64,000 bases of DNA, taken from the NCBI GenBank assembly GCA_022448425.1, contig JAKVCY010000031.1:21049-85048 (forward strand), given 5' to 3'. Shown piece after piece: positions 49,261 to 58,993 of the stretch; the stretch's first letter is position 1, and the number at the start of each line of letters is the position of its first letter. Source of the stretch: Thalassotalea sp. (GTDB lineage: Bacteria; Pseudomonadota; Gammaproteobacteria; Enterobacterales; Alteromonadaceae). The notes beneath the pieces are model-generated. The model was not told the origin of the DNA. It ran no database searches and worked only from the letters and a program-made list of their open reading frames with translations. Position numbers and translations under genes: made by a program.

Positions 49261-50379
49261 ATGTCTACTCGTTTACTCATTTGCGATGATTCCAATATGG
49301 CGCGTAAGCAGGTTGCTCGCTCGCTACCAGCCGAATGGGATGTCGATATAAGTTTTGCAACCAATGGCCAGGAAGCTATTGAAGCGATAAAAGAAGGAAA
49401 AGGGGATGTACTATTACTGGATCTAAATATGCCAGTAATGGATGGTTATAAGGTGTTAGAAGCAATCGTCCAGCAAGACTTGCCGACCATGACCATCGTC
49501 ATCTCAGGTGATGTGCAGCCTGAGGCTCACCAGCGCGTTACTAGCATGGGGGCGCTTGATTTCATCCATAAGCCTATCAATAAAGATAAGCTTACTGAGA
49601 TTCTGCTCAATTACGGTATCTTTACCAAAGAAGATATTGCGCCAGCTAAAAGCGCTGAAGTACAATCTGATACAAAACCGTCTGCTGCGCCAGTACCTTC
49701 CGTCGCGCCTGAAAAAGTGGACCTACCAAAGGTTAGTGTCGCTAAAGTCTTAGAAGAGGCTCCAGAAGAGCGACCACCAATTGTACTGGAACAAGATCTT
49801 CGTGATTGCTATCAGGAAATAGCGAATGTGGCGATGGGGCGTGCTGGTGATTTGTTAGCGCGCTTGCTTGATGTATTTGTATTGCTACCTATTCCGAACG
49901 TGAACCTTATTGAGGTAAGCGAGCTGAGTATGGCGTTGTCCTCTGTGGCTGAAAACGATACAACTTCAGGTGTCTGCCAAGGTTTTATTGGTGCGGGCAT
50001 AAGCGGTGAAGCGCTGTTGATTCTCAATGATTCGAGTTTCAAGGATATAGCGTCGCTAATGCACTACGACAGTGAAGTTGACGAAAGTGCAGAGCTCGAA
50101 TTACTCATGGATATGGCGAACACTTTAATCGGTGCTTGTCTTAACGGTGTATCTGAGCAACTAGATATGAAGTTTAGCCAAGGCCATCCTGTGGTGTTAG
50201 GGCAACATCGTAAAGTTAAAGATCTGATTGCCACGAACTCGTCTAAATGGCGACAAACACTAGCCATCGAAATTAGTTATAACATCGAAAATCATGATAT
50301 TAAATGTGATTTACTGCTGCTGTTTACAGAAGAGTCGATACGTACCCTCAATAACAAGATTGCTTATTTATTGGAATAA
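49261..50379 (+). CDS. response regulator with C-terminal CheC/CheX-like domain
   Basis: A 372-residue two-domain protein. The receiver domain (1-120) has the acidic pair Asp9/Asp10, phospho-acceptor Asp54 in LLLDLNMP and Lys104 in IHKPI. A Pro/Ser/Ala linker (about 125-165) leads to a CheC/CheX-like phosphatase domain with the paired E-x-x-N-type signatures IANVAMGRAGD and MDMANTLIGACLN. Such proteins dephosphorylate CheY-P or other receivers; here the receiver may control the phosphatase. The next gene, a diguanylate cyclase, starts two bases after its stop. Confidence 0.9.
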   Translation: MSTRLLICDDSNMARKQVARSLPAEWDVDISFATNGQEAIEAIKEGKGDVLLLDLNMPVMDGYKVLEAIVQQDLPTMTIVISGDVQPEAHQRVTSMGALDFIHKPINKDKLTEILLNYGIFTKEDIAPAKSAEVQSDTKPSAAPVPSVAPEKVDLPKVSVAKVLEEAPEERPPIVLEQDLRDCYQEIANVAMGRAGDLLARLLDVFVLLPIPNVNLIEVSELSMALSSVAENDTTSGVCQGFIGAGISGEALLILNDSSFKDIASLMHYDSEVDESAELELLMDMANTLIGACLNGVSEQLDMKFSQGHPVVLGQHRKVKDLIATNSSKWRQTLAIEISYNIENHDIKCDLLLLFTEESIRTLNNKIAYLLE

Positions 50380-50381
50380 TT

Positions 50382-51344
50382 ATGTCGTTAGAAACATCCC
50401 AATTAAATGAATTACATTGGTTGATGGAGATGTTGCATAACATCGATGTCGGCTTAGTAGTTTTAGATCGCGAATATAACATTCAGATCTGGAATGGTTT
50501 TATGGAAAACCATAGCGGCTTGTTACCGAGAGAAGTTAAAGATAAAAACTTATTCTCTTTGTTTGACGAAATTCCTGAAGATTGGTTTCGCCGCAAAGCA
50601 GAGTCTGTTTTTTTGTTGAAGAATAAAGCGTTTACCATTTGGGAGCAGCGATCGTACTTATTTAAGTTCCAAAACTACCGCCCAATTACGGGGACTGCTG
50701 ACCATATGTATCAGAACTCGACTTTTATTCCTTTGATGGCGGTAAACGGTGAAGTAAGCCACTTGTGCTTGATTATTTATGATGTCACAGACAACGCAAC
50801 CCACAAACTTGAGCTTGAAAAAGCTAACAAAGAACTGGCGCTATTAAGTCAGACGGACGGCTTAACTAAGCTCTTTAATCGCATGCACTGGGAGCGCTGT
50901 TTACGTGCAGAATTTAAGCGTTGGACGCGAAGTAAGAACCCTAGCTGTTTAGTGATGATTGACATAGATCACTTTAAGAAGATTAATGATGAATATGGAC
51001 ATGTTGTTGGCGATGAAACAATACGCCATATCTCGGCATTGATCCGCGAGCAAGTGCGTGAAACTGATGTGTCTGGTCGTTACGGTGGTGAAGAGTTTGC
51101 CATCTTACTGTCTGACACAACGTTAGATAATGCTCATGTATTTGCAGAGCGCTTACGTCAAACGGTAGAGGCTTCGGTTGTTAAATATAATGATATCGAC
51201 CTTAAATACACGATAAGTGCTGGCGTATCTGAAATAAATGAAGCAATCAGTACATATGAAGCTTGGATTGAGTGTGCGGATTCCGCTTTATATCGATCAA
51301 AAGAGGGCGGGCGCAACAGGGTTACTACCTTTCCTAATCAGTAA
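50382..51344 (+). CDS. PAS-GGDEF diguanylate cyclase
   Basis: A cytoplasmic c-di-GMP synthase of 320 residues. Residues 10-140 form a PAS domain (IDVGLVVLDREYNIQIWNGFMENHSGL). Residues 155-318 form the GGDEF domain, with the active-site loop GGEEF in SGRYGGEEFAIL and the inhibitory RxxD (RETD) five residues upstream, so product feedback is expected. It is coupled to the receiver-CheC gene with a two-base gap, which makes a phosphorylation-to-c-di-GMP circuit likely. Confidence 0.95.
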   Translation: MSLETSQLNELHWLMEMLHNIDVGLVVLDREYNIQIWNGFMENHSGLLPREVKDKNLFSLFDEIPEDWFRRKAESVFLLKNKAFTIWEQRSYLFKFQNYRPITGTADHMYQNSTFIPLMAVNGEVSHLCLIIYDVTDNATHKLELEKANKELALLSQTDGLTKLFNRMHWERCLRAEFKRWTRSKNPSCLVMIDIDHFKKINDEYGHVVGDETIRHISALIREQVRETDVSGRYGGEEFAILLSDTTLDNAHVFAERLRQTVEASVVKYNDIDLKYTISAGVSEINEAISTYEAWIECADSALYRSKEGGRNRVTTFPNQ

Positions 51345-51380
51345 CTGCTAATTGCCACCATATAGCGAACTAATCCAAAT

Positions 51381-51407
51381 AAAAAAGCGCCAAAGGCGCT
51401 TTTTTTA
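51381..51407. terminator. bidirectional intrinsic terminator
   Basis: AGCGCC-AAA-GGCGCT with flanking A- and T-runs (AAAAA / TTTTTTT). It lies between the convergent diguanylate cyclase and amidohydrolase genes and works for both. Confidence 0.9.
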
Positions 51408-51433
51408 ATTCTACTCAATTCAATTGGTAAGGT

Positions 51434-53083
51434 TTATTTAGCTCGCTGATAAACTTTCTTGCCCGCTACCCATGTTTGATTGACTTTGTTCTGCCAAATA
51501 GAAGTTTCATCCTGTTTAAACAAGTCTTCATTTAGCAAGATGAAGTCTGCTTTTTTACCAGCTTCCAAGCTGCCTAATATGTGCTCTTGGTGACCAGAAT
51601 AGGCAGCATCTATGGTAAAGCTCGCTAAGGTTTCTTCGCGGCTTAACTTTTCAGATTCAATCCATCCACCAATTGGCTGATTCTTTCTATCTTGTCGCGT
51701 AATCGAGGCATGCAAGCCAAAGAATGGATTGGTAGGTTCTACAGGGAAGTCAGAACCATTGGCAATTTTGGCACCTGCGTTTAACAGGCTACGCCACGCA
51801 TAAGCACCTTTCAAGCGATCTTTACCGATTCGATCTTCTGCCATGTTCTTATCACTAGTGGCATGAGTTGCTTGAATCGAAGCAATCACACCGTATTCAG
51901 CAAATTTAGGGATGTCTTCCAAGGTTAATACTTGTGCGTGTTCAATGCGGTGCCTACGTGACTTTGTGTCAGTATCTTTTATCAGCTTGGCATAGTTGTC
52001 GAAAGTTAAGGTATTAGCGTGATCACCAATCGCATGAGTATTCACTTGGAAGCCTTTTTTCATTGCAGTTTCAATGTAATGCGTTAACTTTTCATTAGTA
52101 TGAAGTAACAAGCCTTTATTGCCTGGATCGTCAGAGTAGTCATGATGTAGCGCTGCTCCTCGACTTCCTAATGCTCCATCCGCTTGGATTTTCACGCTAT
52201 TAAACTGAAACATGCCGTCGTCACTGTAGAAGCTGCCTTTAGCTAGCCCTTGCTCCCAATTGGGGCTAGGTAAATACAACATCGCATTTACACGAATCGG
52301 CATATCGCCTGCAGCGGTCATGGCTTTGTAGACTTCAATGTTCTCTGCGGTAACACCAGCATCATGAACACTTGTTAAGCCTACCGCAGCAAGCTCATTC
52401 ATTGCTTTGATAGATATTGCTGTCTGTTCTTTAGGTGTTAACGGCGCAATTTTTGCGGTAATTAAATCCATAGCGAAGTCAATGAAGATTCCCGTTGGAT
52501 TGCCATCAGCATCTTTAATAATTTCACCACCGACAGGTGCTTTGGATGCTTTGGTGATACCTGCCAATTCCATTGCTTTACTATTCGCCCAGCCGGCGTG
52601 ACCATCAACCCTAACGAGAAATATAGGTGTGTCGGGAAAGTGTTTGTCTAGGGATTTTGCGGTAGGGAAAGATTTGCTTGGCCACTGTACTTGGTTCCAG
52701 CCTCGGCCTTGTATCCAAGATTGTTCTGGATTAGCTTTTTTGTATTTAATAACACGGGAAACGGCTTTTTCTTCACTTTCACTGTTAACCAAATCTACCG
52801 TCATTAAGCTCTCACCATAACCAAGTATATGGCCATGTGCATCAATTAGCCCTGGCAGCATATTTTGCCCTTTACCATCAATAACTTTAACGTTAGCAGC
52901 TATGGACGAAGGCTTTGCTGAGAAGATATTGTCCACCGTGTCATCGGTAAACTGAATGGCACTAAATTGGGTAAGTTTACCTTGGTTAATGGTGTAACCG
53001 TTAACGTTGTAAATTAACGTGGTTTCAGCGTGAAGTTGGCCAGATACGAAGATACTGGCGAAAAGAAGGGCTAGCTCTTTCAT
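51434..53083 (-). CDS. exported amidohydrolase (YtcJ-like)
   Basis: A metal-dependent hydrolase of 549 residues with a signal peptide (about 1-19). The metal motif is DAHGHILGYG (His-x-His), with further signatures GWNQVQWPS, NTHAIGDHAN, RIEHAQVL and ANGSDFPVEP, the YtcJ-like amidohydrolase_3 pattern. A role in periplasmic breakdown of an amide or N-acyl amino compound is likely; the substrate cannot be told. Single gene. Confidence 0.9.
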   Translation of the reverse strand: MKELALLFASIFVSGQLHAETTLIYNVNGYTINQGKLTQFSAIQFTDDTVDNIFSAKPSSIAANVKVIDGKGQNMLPGLIDAHGHILGYGESLMTVDLVNSESEEKAVSRVIKYKKANPEQSWIQGRGWNQVQWPSKSFPTAKSLDKHFPDTPIFLVRVDGHAGWANSKAMELAGITKASKAPVGGEIIKDADGNPTGIFIDFAMDLITAKIAPLTPKEQTAISIKAMNELAAVGLTSVHDAGVTAENIEVYKAMTAAGDMPIRVNAMLYLPSPNWEQGLAKGSFYSDDGMFQFNSVKIQADGALGSRGAALHHDYSDDPGNKGLLLHTNEKLTHYIETAMKKGFQVNTHAIGDHANTLTFDNYAKLIKDTDTKSRRHRIEHAQVLTLEDIPKFAEYGVIASIQATHATSDKNMAEDRIGKDRLKGAYAWRSLLNAGAKIANGSDFPVEPTNPFFGLHASITRQDRKNQPIGGWIESEKLSREETLASFTIDAAYSGHQEHILGSLEAGKKADFILLNEDLFKQDETSIWQNKVNQTWVAGKKVYQRAK

Positions 53084-53148
53084 CTAAAATCTCTACTTTT
53101 GTATTGTTATTTTTTTATACAAGTTGGAGTTATATTAAGATCAAAACA

Positions 53149-53187
53149 CCTAAGCTTCAAAGTGTTGACACAGATTAATAGCTTAGG
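53149..53187 (-). terminator. possible terminator of lnt
   Basis: CCTAAGCT / AGCTTAGG inverted repeat with a 23-base loop just past the lnt stop. On the minus strand the second arm is followed by TGTTTT. The long loop and weak T-run make this uncertain. Confidence 0.35.
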
Positions 53188-53199
53188 GCTTTGCTGATT

Positions 53200-54765
53200 C
53201 TACTTGCGGTTAGTACTTTTTCTTACTAGAAATGTGAATCCAAGTAGCATTAATAGAGATAATAGAAAAGCTGGGTAGCGCTGATATCGACTAAATGGTG
53301 TTCTACCATTAACGAGCGATACGTCGGTTTTGAGCACTGCCTCTTCGAACTGTGGCAGCTGAGCAATCATCTGACCATGCTCATCAACTACTGCGGTTAC
53401 ACCTGTATTGGTAGAGCGCACCAGCGGGCGGCCAAATTCAAGTGCGCGCATTCTGGCAATCTCCATGTGTTGTTGAGGACCATGAGATGTGCCAAACCAG
53501 GTGTCATTACTCACGGTAAGTAGTAGTTGTGTATCGGTATAGAAGTTTGCGTGTAATTGCTCTGGAAAAGCAATTTCAAAACAGATGAGAGGGGCTATCT
53601 TAATGCCGTTTGCCATCAAATTTGGTTGCACATATGCACCGCGACTGAATGACGACATGGGTAAATTAAACAGTGGTGCAATTGGTCTAATCCATTCTTG
53701 AAATGGCACAAATTCGCCAATGGGAAGCAGCTGATACTTGTAAAAGCGATTACCATTGGGGTAATAGTAACTCCCATTTATATCGTCAGCATGCTGTTTA
53801 CCTAGCACAATCAGGCTATTGAAATATTCTTTGCTTTCGAAGTTATAGTTAATAATTCCTGTAACAACGGCAGTATTATTCAGCGCAGCAGAACTATTGA
53901 GTAGGTCAAGGTACTCTGCTGCAACAGCCTCAACCGAAGGAATAGCAGACTCTGGCCAAACGATTAAATCTGCGGGGTAATGCTGACGAGTGAGATCAAG
54001 ATATTTAAGCATTGTTGGCCACTCTTGCTCTGGCACCCACTTTAACTCTTGAGGGATGTTGCCTTGCACTAAGGCCACTGTTTTCGTCTCACCTGTACGT
54101 TTGGTAAATACAAGTTGATGGGCAATAATCGTAGCAATAAACGAGATAGTGATAAGTGTAATACTGGTTTTAACGAATTGGCGTTTGGCTAACATTACGG
54201 TTGCAGCAGCTAGCGATACTATTGCTAACGTAACGCCTACTTCACCAATTATTGGTGCTAATGGAGCAAAGGGAGAGTCTATTTGGCTATAACCAAAGGA
54301 AAGCCATGGAAACCCTGTTAACAGCCAAGCTCGCAGCCATTCTGTTGCAGTCCAAGCGATAGGAATAAATAGAATGTTGGTTTTATATTGCTTACCTAGC
54401 TTCTCACTAAACCATGAGGTGAGCCAAGCCGCAAGGGCCGGAAACACTGCTAAATAAGCACACAGTAAAAACATTAAAAACAGTGATGCAGGTAATGGCA
54501 TACCGCCAAACTGGTCAATACTGACGTGCACCCAGCTGATGCCTGCACCGAACCAACCTAAGCCAAAGAAATAACTGCGGACAGTCGCTGTTTTACGAGT
54601 TTTTTGGTGGATTTGGCTTAACCACAATGGAATGGCGACAAGCGCAATCCACCATTGAGAGTATGGGGCATAAGCCCAAACCAAACTAATGCCTGCAAAA
54701 AAACAAATAAGATTTCGCGGCTCTGCAATAGCCGATGCGAGGCGTGTGATAAGGGCTTTAAGCAT
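53200..54765 (-). CDS. lnt: apolipoprotein N-acyltransferase
   Basis: Adds the third acyl chain to lipoproteins in the inner membrane. The 521-residue protein has about six to seven N-terminal helices (about 1-200), then the nitrilase-like domain. Its triad is visible: Glu in VWPESAIP, Lys in YKYQLLPIGEFVPF and Cys in PLICFEIAFPE. It lies six bases downstream of corC in the standard order. Confidence 0.96.
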   Translation of the reverse strand: MLKALITRLASAIAEPRNLICFFAGISLVWAYAPYSQWWIALVAIPLWLSQIHQKTRKTATVRSYFFGLGWFGAGISWVHVSIDQFGGMPLPASLFLMFLLCAYLAVFPALAAWLTSWFSEKLGKQYKTNILFIPIAWTATEWLRAWLLTGFPWLSFGYSQIDSPFAPLAPIIGEVGVTLAIVSLAAATVMLAKRQFVKTSITLITISFIATIIAHQLVFTKRTGETKTVALVQGNIPQELKWVPEQEWPTMLKYLDLTRQHYPADLIVWPESAIPSVEAVAAEYLDLLNSSAALNNTAVVTGIINYNFESKEYFNSLIVLGKQHADDINGSYYYPNGNRFYKYQLLPIGEFVPFQEWIRPIAPLFNLPMSSFSRGAYVQPNLMANGIKIAPLICFEIAFPEQLHANFYTDTQLLLTVSNDTWFGTSHGPQQHMEIARMRALEFGRPLVRSTNTGVTAVVDEHGQMIAQLPQFEEAVLKTDVSLVNGRTPFSRYQRYPAFLLSLLMLLGFTFLVRKSTNRK

Positions 54766-54771
54766 TGTGAT

Positions 54772-55650
54772 TTATTCGGCAGGCTTACCGTTGATATCGT
54801 GATCTCTAGGCACTGTAACTTGCAACATTAACAAGCGTCTATTGTCTGCTGAAACAACTTTGAAGGCCCAATCATCAATGGCAACCTCTTCACCTTTTTT
54901 CGGCATGTGTCCGAATTGCTGAAGCACAATACCACCGATAGTATCGGAATCTGACTCATCGAATGTACAATTGAAGAACTCATCAAAGTCTTCTAGGTCA
55001 GTTAATGCTTTAACTTGGTAAACACTACCAGCTAAATGCTTGATTTCTTCTTCAATCTCATCATCGGTTTCATCTTCGATTTCGCCTACGATAAGTTCAA
55101 GTATATCTTCAATGGTGACAAGCCCAGACACTCCACCATACTCATCGACAACAATTGCCATGTGATAGCGTTTTGAACGGAACTCTTTTAAAAGAGGCTC
55201 TACTTTTTTACTCTCTGGTACCAAGATCGCAGGGCGAATGAGCGATGTTAGGGTACAGTTTTCGACGTCTTTTCCAAAGCCATAAGCTAATAGGTCTTTG
55301 GCAAGCAAAATACCTTCGACATTGTCGATATCTTCATTAACTACAGGGAAACGTGAGTGTGCTGAATCGAGAATTGTTGGAAGAAATTCTTCTAGCGGCT
55401 GGTTGATATCCAGAGAAATGATTTGCGAGCGCGGTATCATGATATCGCGAACACGCATTTCCGAAACGCCAAGCACGCCTTCGATCATCTGCTTGGTTTC
55501 CGGTTTAATTAACTCGCGGTCTTCCGCATCGTTAATTACATTGACTAATTCATCTTTGTTTTTCGGCTCCCCGGCAAATGCGTTAACTATCTTTTCGATA
55601 AACGATTTACTTGAAGAACCGTTAGTAGAGTGAGGGTTGTCGTCGCTCAT
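54772..55650 (-). CDS. corC: CorC/YbeX CBS-domain protein
   Basis: A cytoplasmic 292-residue protein with two CBS domains (about 65-190; VRDIMIPRSQI, FPVVNEDIDNVEGILLAKDLL, MAIVVDEYGGVSGLVTIEDILE) and a C-terminal CorC_HlyC domain (about 205-285). It is associated with magnesium/cobalt export and ribosome homeostasis. It sits between ybeY and lnt. Confidence 0.95.
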   Translation of the reverse strand: MSDDNPHSTNGSSSKSFIEKIVNAFAGEPKNKDELVNVINDAEDRELIKPETKQMIEGVLGVSEMRVRDIMIPRSQIISLDINQPLEEFLPTILDSAHSRFPVVNEDIDNVEGILLAKDLLAYGFGKDVENCTLTSLIRPAILVPESKKVEPLLKEFRSKRYHMAIVVDEYGGVSGLVTIEDILELIVGEIEDETDDEIEEEIKHLAGSVYQVKALTDLEDFDEFFNCTFDESDSDTIGGIVLQQFGHMPKKGEEVAIDDWAFKVVSADNRRLLMLQVTVPRDHDINGKPAE

Positions 55651-55667
55651 AGAGCCTTATTTATCCT

Positions 55668-56117
55668 TTAAATTTCATAGGGGTTATTAAACCCAAGTTT
55701 TTCTAATATGTCTATTTCAAGCGCTTCCATTTCTTCCGCTTCATCATCGTTTATATGATCAAAGCCGAGTAAATGCAAGCAACCGTGAATCGTCATATGC
55801 GCCCAGTGAGCGGCAAGCGTTTTTTGCTGCTCGTTAGCTTCTTTAGCAACGACTTCAGCACAAATCACTAAGTCACCAAGTAAATCGAGCTCTATACCGT
55901 CAGGCACCTTGAAAGGAAATGATAATACATTTGTCGGTTTATTTTTTTGACGGTAATTAAGGTTTAGTCTTTGGCTTTCTTCATTATCGACAACACGAAT
56001 GGTGAGTTCAAACGGCTTTTCGTAGGGCAAAAGTGCTGCTTCTGCCCAAGTTTGAAAGTCTTGGTTACTAGGCACGCCGTTATGCTCAACGGCGCGTTGG
56101 ATATCAAGCGTTATCAT
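55668..56117 (-). CDS. ybeY: endoribonuclease YbeY (rRNA maturation)
   Basis: Single-strand endoribonuclease in 16S rRNA 3' processing and ribosome quality control. The zinc triad is in [15 protein letters not shown] (HGxxHxxGxDH). I place the start at the ATG at 56117 ([11 protein letters not shown]), which gives 149 residues, near the usual length; in-frame codons upstream to 56198 lie inside phoH and match nothing. It overlaps the phoH 3' end by 14 bases, implying coupled translation. Confidence 0.95.
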   Translation of the reverse strand: MITLDIQRAVEHNGVPSNQDFQTWAEAALLPYEKPFELTIRVVDNEESQRLNLNYRQKNKPTNVLSFPFKVPDGIELDLLGDLVICAEVVAKEANEQQKTLAAHWAHMTIHGCLHLLGFDHINDDEAEEMEALEIDILEKLGFNNPYEI

Positions 56118-57273
56118 CAGTAGTGCTAGTATTGGTATTAGCGCTGTCTGTCGCGTTAACGTCAGTTGCTTTTGTGGCGTTTGTTGCTTTGGTTTCATTT
56201 GAAGCGGCCGCAGTATTGCTAGCCGCTAATTGCTGAGCATTCTTTTCTGCCAATTCTTTAGCTTTACGCTCTGCTTTTATTTTTGACATTTTAGTATCAA
56301 ATGCATCGTAAGCCTCTACGATACGAGCAACAACGGGGTGGCGAACCACGTCTTTAGATTGGAAGAAGTTGAAACTAATACCAGGGATATTATCAAGTAC
56401 TTCAATAGCATGGCGAAGACCAGACTTTTGACCTCGAGGTAAATCCACTTGCGTAATATCCCCCGTGATAACTGCACGTGAATTAAAGCCGATTCGCGTT
56501 AGGAACATCTTCATTTGTTCAACAGTCGTATTTTGACTCTCATCTAGAATGATAAAAGCGTCATTAAGTGTACGACCACGCATGTAGGCAAGTGGCGCAA
56601 TCTCGATAACATTGCGCTCGATTAGTTTTTCTACTTTCTCAAAGCCTAACATCTCAAATAATGCGTCGTATAACGGTCTTAAATATGGGTCAACTTTTTG
56701 TGATAAATCACCCGGTAAGAAACCGAGCTTTTCACCTGCTTCTACTGCCGGGCGAGTTAACAATATGCGACGAATTTCTTGACGTTCAAGGGCATCTACC
56801 GCACAAGCTACTGCTAAATAAGTCTTACCGGTACCAGCGGGGCCAACACCAAAGGTGATGTCGTGGGTAATAACATTTTGCACATAAGCCGATTGATTGA
56901 GGTTACGAGGCTTAACAATACCGCGTTTAGTTTTGATAGTGACCATTTTTTCATAGTCTACTTCCACACTTGTCGGCGTTTGCTCTAACACGCCAGCATT
57001 CAAGATGCCTAGGTGAACCATCTCGGCAGTGATCGTTTTCATCTTGCCTTTAACCGTTTCTGTTTCGACATAAAGTTCTTTCAACAAATTGGCAACGGCA
57101 TCACGATTTTTAGGCTGACCCACGATCTTAAATTCGTTACCTCGGTAGCTAATTTCAACGCCTAAACGGCGCTCAATCGTTTTTAAATTGTCATCTAAAG
57201 GACCACAAAGGTTCGCCTGACGCATGTTGTCGACTGGCTCTAACGTTAATAATGTGTTGTTTTCAGTTGTCAA
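56104..57273 (-). CDS. ybeZ: PhoH-like ATPase YbeZ
   Basis: P-loop protein of the PhoH family that partners YbeY in rRNA processing. The 389 residues include an N-terminal KH-like part (about 20-110), Walker [12 protein letters not shown] and Walker [10 protein letters not shown]. The C-terminus from about 345 is a low-complexity Ala/Thr/Asn tail ([28 protein letters not shown] in essence), longer than E. coli YbeZ. The start is TTG at 57273, which aligns with the family N-terminus; GGAT lies upstream. Confidence 0.94.
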   Translation of the reverse strand: MTTENNTLLTLEPVDNMRQANLCGPLDDNLKTIERRLGVEISYRGNEFKIVGQPKNRDAVANLLKELYVETETVKGKMKTITAEMVHLGILNAGVLEQTPTSVEVDYEKMVTIKTKRGIVKPRNLNQSAYVQNVITHDITFGVGPAGTGKTYLAVACAVDALERQEIRRILLTRPAVEAGEKLGFLPGDLSQKVDPYLRPLYDALFEMLGFEKVEKLIERNVIEIAPLAYMRGRTLNDAFIILDESQNTTVEQMKMFLTRIGFNSRAVITGDITQVDLPRGQKSGLRHAIEVLDNIPGISFNFFQSKDVVRHPVVARIVEAYDAFDTKMSKIKAERKAKELAEKNAQQLAASNTAAASNETKATNATKATDVNATDSANTNTSTTDDNA

Positions 57274-57393
57274 AAATCTATCCGTTTATTCGCAATGAGC
57301 GAAAGTTAATTTATGTAAAATAACAAAACCTAAAAGCAAATACGTCAACGACATTAATGGCGCATTCACTAGCGAATGCGCACTATTTAAGGC

Positions 57394-58845
57394 TTAAGGT
57401 CTATAAGTACCAACACCTAAATCATCTGTGCCGTTGATGCTTGCTGGATTCGCACCGTGATGGCTATTTGCCAAGATAGCTGATGGAGCATGCGCTATAC
57501 GTAGGCCCATATCTTTTTCTTCACGCACTAATTTACCGCGCAGTGAATTTGCGTAGACATCAGTGATTTCAACATCTACGAATTGACCAATTACGTGATG
57601 AGGCGCTTCAAAGTTCACGATACGGTTATTTTCGGTACGCCCACGAAGTTCCATTGGGTTCTTCTTTGAAGGACCTTCAACCAAGATGCGTTGCTCTGTA
57701 CCTAACATTTGGCGTGCAATGCGCAACGCTTGTTGGTTAATACGATCTTGTAAAATCTGTAGGCGTTGCTTTTTGGTTGCTTCGCTGATGTCATCAGGTA
57801 AGTCTGCCGCAGGCGTACCAGGACGTGCACTGTAGATGAAGCTAAAGCTTAAATCGAAATCGACGGCTTTGATTAGGTCCATTGTTTGTTCGAAATCAAA
57901 ATCAGTTTCGCCAGGGAAGCCAACGATAAAGTCTGACGACATACAAATGTCTGGACGCGCTTTACGTAGCTTACGAATCTGTGATTTGTATTCTAATGCT
58001 GTGTGACCACGCTTCATTTGTGTCAGAATACGGTCACAACCACTCTGTACAGGTAAATGTAAATGGCTTACTAGCTCTGGTACGTCTTTGTAAACTTCGA
58101 TGATGTCGTCGGTAAACTCAACTGGGTGTGACGTGGTGTAACGAATACGGTCGATACCGTCGATCGTTGCAACCAAACGTAGTAATTCTGAGAAACGACA
58201 AATGCTACCATCATGTGTTTCACCGCGGTACGCATTTACGTTTTGGCCAAGCAAGTTCACTTCTCGTACACCTTGCTCAGCAAGTTGTGCGATTTCGTAT
58301 AGCACGTCATCTAATGGACGACTAACTTCTTCACCACGAGTGTATGGAACAACACAGAAAGTACAGTATTTACTGCAACCTTCCATGATAGAAACGAATG
58401 CAGAAGCGCCTTCCGCTTTTGGTTCAGGTAAACGGTCAAACTTTTCAATTTCTGGGAAAGTTACGTCAACAACAGGGGCTTTTTCGCCTGTTACTTGTTG
58501 GATCATTTCTGGTAAGCGGTGAAGCGTTTGAGGACCGAAAACCATATCAACGTATGGTGCACGTTCACGGATTGCATCGCCTTCTTGTGATGCAACACAG
58601 CCACCAACGCCGATGACAAGTTCTGGGTTGTCATTCTTTAGGTTTTTCCAGCGACCTAATTGGTGGAATACCTTTTCTTGCGCTTTTTCGCGGATTGAAC
58701 AGGTATTAAGTAAGATAACGTCAGCGTCTTCAGCTTCTTCAGCTAAAGAATAACCATGTGTAGAGTCTAGTAGTTCTGCCATTTTCTGCGAGTCATACTC
58801 GTTCATTTGACAGCCCCAAGTTTTGATATACAGCTTTTTACTCAT
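57394..58845 (-). CDS. miaB: tRNA-2-methylthio-N6-dimethylallyladenosine synthase
   Basis: Radical-SAM methylthiotransferase acting on A37 of tRNAs. It carries the N-terminal auxiliary cluster cysteines ([22 protein letters not shown]), the SAM cluster CSKYCTFC and a C-terminal TRAM domain (about 380-445). The 483-residue product ends in an extra Asn/His/Gly-rich tail of about 30 residues. It heads the miaB-ybeZ-ybeY-corC-lnt series. Confidence 0.96.
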   Translation of the reverse strand: MSKKLYIKTWGCQMNEYDSQKMAELLDSTHGYSLAEEAEDADVILLNTCSIREKAQEKVFHQLGRWKNLKNDNPELVIGVGGCVASQEGDAIRERAPYVDMVFGPQTLHRLPEMIQQVTGEKAPVVDVTFPEIEKFDRLPEPKAEGASAFVSIMEGCSKYCTFCVVPYTRGEEVSRPLDDVLYEIAQLAEQGVREVNLLGQNVNAYRGETHDGSICRFSELLRLVATIDGIDRIRYTTSHPVEFTDDIIEVYKDVPELVSHLHLPVQSGCDRILTQMKRGHTALEYKSQIRKLRKARPDICMSSDFIVGFPGETDFDFEQTMDLIKAVDFDLSFSFIYSARPGTPAADLPDDISEATKKQRLQILQDRINQQALRIARQMLGTEQRILVEGPSKKNPMELRGRTENNRIVNFEAPHHVIGQFVDVEITDVYANSLRGKLVREEKDMGLRIAHAPSAILANSHHGANPASINGTDDLGVGTYRP

Positions 58846-58993
58846 TAATACGTGCCCAAATTTGCGATTAAAATTGATTCTAGTTTTTGCTAGAGAATTC
58901 TTTACCCAATCATTGACGGATAGATTGGGGCGCGTATTTTACTCTTTCTTTTGTCAATAGGCTAGCATGTCTTAAATGCGGAAAGTTTCGATG

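Noticed and set aside
56118..56198. Extension of ybeY upstream to 56198
   Set aside because: Within phoH, rich in repeats of Gln and Leu from the other frame, no YbeY match; the start at 56117 fits the family.
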